Shown here: in pieces, positions 61,284-64,000 of the stretch
Numbering within the stretch: the first letter of the stretch is position 1
How the letters are laid out: the number at the start of each line of letters is the position of its first letter
Source: an uncultured Alphaproteobacteria bacterium
GTDB lineage: Bacteria; Pseudomonadota; Alphaproteobacteria; UBA2966
NCBI GenBank assembly: GCA_958295725.1
Contig: OY282368.1
Coordinates: forward strand, 186,001 to 250,000
Length of the DNA: 64,000 nt
Direction of reading: 5' to 3'
The notes under the pieces: model-generated
Told to the model about the DNA's origin: nothing
Seen by the model: the letters and a program-made list of their open reading frames with translations, nothing else
Database searches by the model: none
Translations under genes and position numbers: made by a program

Positions 61284-64000
61284 TTGTCGTCGTTTAATGA
61301 AGCGTCATGCCGTCGGGTACTCGAAGCCCTGAAGTTCGTCGGCGCCCGGGTCGCCATGGCGGTTCTCGCGCTGTTCGTGTTCCGAGGGCCGGCAGCGCAT
61401 GCCCAACTGGACACTCCGGGCGGGCTGCCGAACATAATCGACCAACTCCGGACGCTACAGCAACAGGTTCCGGGACTGGGCGCGCGAGAAGCGCTGGGAG
61501 AATACAGCGTCACCCCTCCTCTTGACGCCGCAAGGCAGGGGGGGCGCTTCGACCCTCGGACCGGGTTGGGCGGGAGATCCCGGTTCGGGGCGCCGGCGGG
61601 GTTTCCCGTCCCGCCCAAACTCCGTCCAGCTGAACGACTGCTGATCGAGAAGTTCTGTCGCCAGACACTCGGCGAGGAGGAAAGGCCCCTCTTCGTGCTG
61701 ATCGAGGAGTTCTCCCCGCTCGAGAGGGACTATTGCCTCCGTGTCCGAATGCCGCTGTTCCAATTCGGCTACGATGCGTTGAACGCGGCGGATATTCCTC
61801 CGGAACTCAAATTCGGCGCGATCCAGGACAGCTATGTGCTGGGTATCGGCGACGACCTTATCGTGACGCTCCACGGCCGGACGGCCAGGACGATGCGGAC
61901 ACGGGTCGATCGGGAAGGCCGCCTCATTCTTCAGAATCTCAAGCCGATTTCGGCGGCCGGACGATCGTTCGGGGAAGTGAGGCGTGAAATCGAGGCCCTC
62001 GTTTCGAGGGCGTTCGTCGGCGCCGACGTGTACATCTCGGTGGGTAACGTGCGTCTGACGTCCGTCGCGGTCGTCGGCGAGGTGCGCCGTGCGGGTATTC
62101 ATCAGCTCACGGGCTTGTCGACCATTCTCGATGCCCTGGCGGTGGCGGGAGGCGTCAAGAAGACCGGGAGCCTTCGGCGTGTCCACGTCGTCCGGGGCGA
62201 CGAAATTTTCTGGGTCGACCTTTACGACCTCCTCTACACCAGCGGTATCGCTTACGACCTGACCGTTTTCGAAGGCGATCGCATCGTCGTTCCCACGATC
62301 GGCGCGACGGTCGCGATCGGGGGACAAGCCAAACGTCCCGGCATCTACGAGCTTCCGGAAGGCCGGGATTCCGTATCCGTCCCGGAGGCCCTGGCGTTGG
62401 CGGGAGGGCCGCTCAGACCCAGGGGAAACCGCATACTCAGGATCACCTTCGACGTTCAGGGACGCCAACGGATCCTGGAAGGCGACATTGGGGATGGAGT
62501 CGTCTCGGACGGCGATATCGTCGTCGTCAACAAGGCGGAAGACGTTCAAGTGGGGAGCGTCACGCTGGTCGGTCACGTGCGCGTCCCCGGCCGCAGGTCG
62601 CTCGCGTCCGCGCCGACGTTGCGGGCGCTGCTGGGCGGCGCCCGAAACCTGGCGGACGATCCCTACCTGCTGTTCGGCGTGTTGCAAACGACGGACCCGG
62701 ATACCCTGGCGCGCAGGTTCTTCCCCGTCGATCTGCAGGAGATCGTCGACGGTCGCCGGAACCATGCCTTGCGCGATGGCGATCGACTGATCGTCCTGGG
62801 GGCGGACGATATCCGGTATCTGATGTCCGACGACGTTCAGAAAACCGTCCAACTGGCCCGGGCCCTCCAGGTCGACGAAGCGTCCGGCCTCTCTTCCACG
62901 GAACGCGCTCCGGAACCGGACCGGGAAGGCCGGGCGTCGAAGCCGAAACCGTTGTCGGAAGTTCAAACCCTCCTGTCCCGGTTCAATATCGGAATCGGAC
63001 CGTCCGGAAGGGAAGCGCGGGAGGACGAGGAGGAGAAGGGCCGAGACGAGACCGCCCAGGCGACATCGTTCCCCTGCCGCGGCCTTCAGGCATTGGCGAC
63101 GGTCATCGCCACGACAAGGGCCGGCCGGTTCGTTCATGCGGTGCGCGGTACGGGCTCGGCCCAGCTATCGCCGTCGGTGAACCCCCTGCCGTGTCCCAAG
63201 GTCTACGACCGCTATCCGGACCTGTTGCCGTTCGTACTCGAGCACGTGGTCTCGGTCGACGGAGAAATCAGGACTCCCGGCATCTATCCGATCACGCGGC
63301 GGACTTCGTTGCGGTCGCTGATCGGCGTTACCGGCGGACTGACCCGCAAGGCGGATCTCACACAAGTCGAAGTTACGCGGTTCGCTTCCGATTCACCCGA
63401 CGGCTCGACCGCCGTCGAACGGCGCACGCTCGACGTGGATCGAACGGGAACCGTGAATGTCGTGGCGAGTCCCGGCGACGTCATCCGGTTCAATCGCGTG
63501 TCCGCGTTCGCGGGCCGCGATGACGGCCCCGTCCTGCTCTCGGGCGAATTCGTGCGGCCGGGGTTGTACGATATCCGCCGCGGCGAACGTCTATCGGAAG
63601 TCATTGCCCGCGCGGGGGGCGTGACGCCGTATGCCTATCCGTACGGAGCCGTGTTCACGCGAGAACGTATCAAACGGGCGCAGCAAGCGGGATTACGGCG
63701 CGTCGCGCGGGAACTGCGGGCCGGCGCGGCTTATGCGGCGGCCAAGAAAGGGGCCGACTCCGCGGCCTTGACGGTCTTGCGGGAACTGATCCGGGATCTG
63801 ACATCGACCGAAGTTGTCGGGCGCATGGTTATCGAGGCGGATCCCACGGTGCTCCAGGCCCGGGCGGAACTGGACGTCGTGCTGGAGCCGGGCGATCGGC
63901 TGTTCATGCCGAAGCGCCCGAACTCCGTGCTCGTGACCGGGGATGTGCTCAACCCCGGCGCGCTGCAGTTCGTCTCGGGAAACGACGCGCACTCCTATAT
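61284..64000 (+). CDS. SLBB-domain polysaccharide export protein, 3' end beyond the window
   Basis: The frame is open from TTG 61284 to the edge, more than 900 codons, without a stop. An AAGGAGGT five bases upstream supports TTG; the next in-frame ATG (61356) would remove the positively charged start of the signal peptide. The signal sequence ends AHAQ at about residue 41. The Poly_export (Wza-type) domain covers YVLGIGDDLIVTLHGRTART, followed by at least five SLBB-like units (for example VAVVGEVRRAGIHQLTG, VAIGGQAKRPGIYELPEG, VTLVGHVRVPGRRSLAS, VSVDGEIRTPGIYPITRR, VLLSGEFVRPGLYDIRRG). An Arg/Glu-rich linker lies near 62900-63060. It probably forms the outer-membrane channel of an exopolysaccharide system. 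Confidence 0.88.
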   Translation, partial: MSSFNEASCRRVLEALKFVGARVAMAVLALFVFRGPAAHAQLDTPGGLPNIIDQLRTLQQQVPGLGAREALGEYSVTPPLDAARQGGRFDPRTGLGGRSRFGAPAGFPVPPKLRPAERLLIEKFCRQTLGEEERPLFVLIEEFSPLERDYCLRVRMPLFQFGYDALNAADIPPELKFGAIQDSYVLGIGDDLIVTLHGRTARTMRTRVDREGRLILQNLKPISAAGRSFGEVRREIEALVSRAFVGADVYISVGNVRLTSVAVVGEVRRAGIHQLTGLSTILDALAVAGGVKKTGSLRRVHVVRGDEIFWVDLYDLLYTSGIAYDLTVFEGDRIVVPTIGATVAIGGQAKRPGIYELPEGRDSVSVPEALALAGGPLRPRGNRILRITFDVQGRQRILEGDIGDGVVSDGDIVVVNKAEDVQVGSVTLVGHVRVPGRRSLASAPTLRALLGGARNLADDPYLLFGVLQTTDPDTLARRFFPVDLQEIVDGRRNHALRDGDRLIVLGADDIRYLMSDDVQKTVQLARALQVDEASGLSSTERAPEPDREGRASKPKPLSEVQTLLSRFNIGIGPSGREAREDEEEKGRDETAQATSFPCRGLQALATVIATTRAGRFVHAVRGTGSAQLSPSVNPLPCPKVYDRYPDLLPFVLEHVVSVDGEIRTPGIYPITRRTSLRSLIGVTGGLTRKADLTQVEVTRFASDSPDGSTAVERRTLDVDRTGTVNVVASPGDVIRFNRVSAFAGRDDGPVLLSGEFVRPGLYDIRRGERLSEVIARAGGVTPYAYPYGAVFTRERIKRAQQAGLRRVARELRAGAAYAAAKKGADSAALTVLRELIRDLTSTEVVGRMVIEADPTVLQARAELDVVLEPGDRLFMPKRPNSVLVTGDVLNPGALQFVSGNDAHSY

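Overview
The window is a GC-rich stretch from a proteobacterial chromosome, most likely an alphaproteobacterium of Rhodospirillales type. The pointers are a DUF1476 (ATPase inhibitor zeta-like) gene beside purB, the kdsD-lptC-lptA-lptB-hpf-ptsN block, a complex I NDUFA9-like epimerase next to uppP, gltD placed before gltB, and short HRDC-less RNase D. The assignment rests on gene content and order, not on a database search.

From 0 to 25 kb the window is an accessory catabolic region. It holds the start of a molybdenum hydroxylase, a TcuA-like flavoprotein, a polysaccharide deacetylase, an ABC substrate-binding gene split by an IS481-family element, three Rieske oxygenase systems, a DHA2 exporter, and a tripartite tricarboxylate transporter (tctC, tctB, tctA). 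A choline-sulfatase-like gene sits inside the transporter operon and a second one lies just upstream. A DmdA/GcvT-like demethylase, a RidA protein and a haloalkane dehalogenase coupled to a flavin reductase follow. purB and the DUF1476 gene are housekeeping genes embedded here.

From 25 to 45 kb the genes are mostly core: a Bax-like glucosaminidase, ptsN, hpf, lptBAC, kdsD, rnd with tRNA-Leu(CAG), the NDUFA9-like gene, uppP, gltDB, a GST, queG, a TPR protein, an SDR protein and an alpha/beta hydrolase. rpoN, which normally separates lptB and hpf, is absent and an IS481 remnant occupies its place.

From 45 to 53 kb comes a decayed mobile zone (IS fragment, integrase fragment, antitoxin-like fragment) followed by yedK, an NCS2 permease with an extra C-terminal GHKL-like domain, a second molybdenum hydroxylase, and an amidase with an AtzG-like small partner. 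From 53 to 59 kb is a two-subunit NAD-linked formate dehydrogenase with its maturation genes fdhD and mobA. From 59.8 kb onward come tRNA-Arg(ACG) and a YjbE/YjbF-like pair with a large SLBB polysaccharide export protein that runs off the end.

One theme connects the whole window: a single IS481-type family. One complete 1140-bp copy has a 5-bp target duplication. Three transposase-tail remnants, several solo or tandem termini and one 222-bp internally deleted element are scattered around it, and they have altered gene ends (the second sulfatase N-terminus, the amidase C-terminus) and probably removed rpoN.
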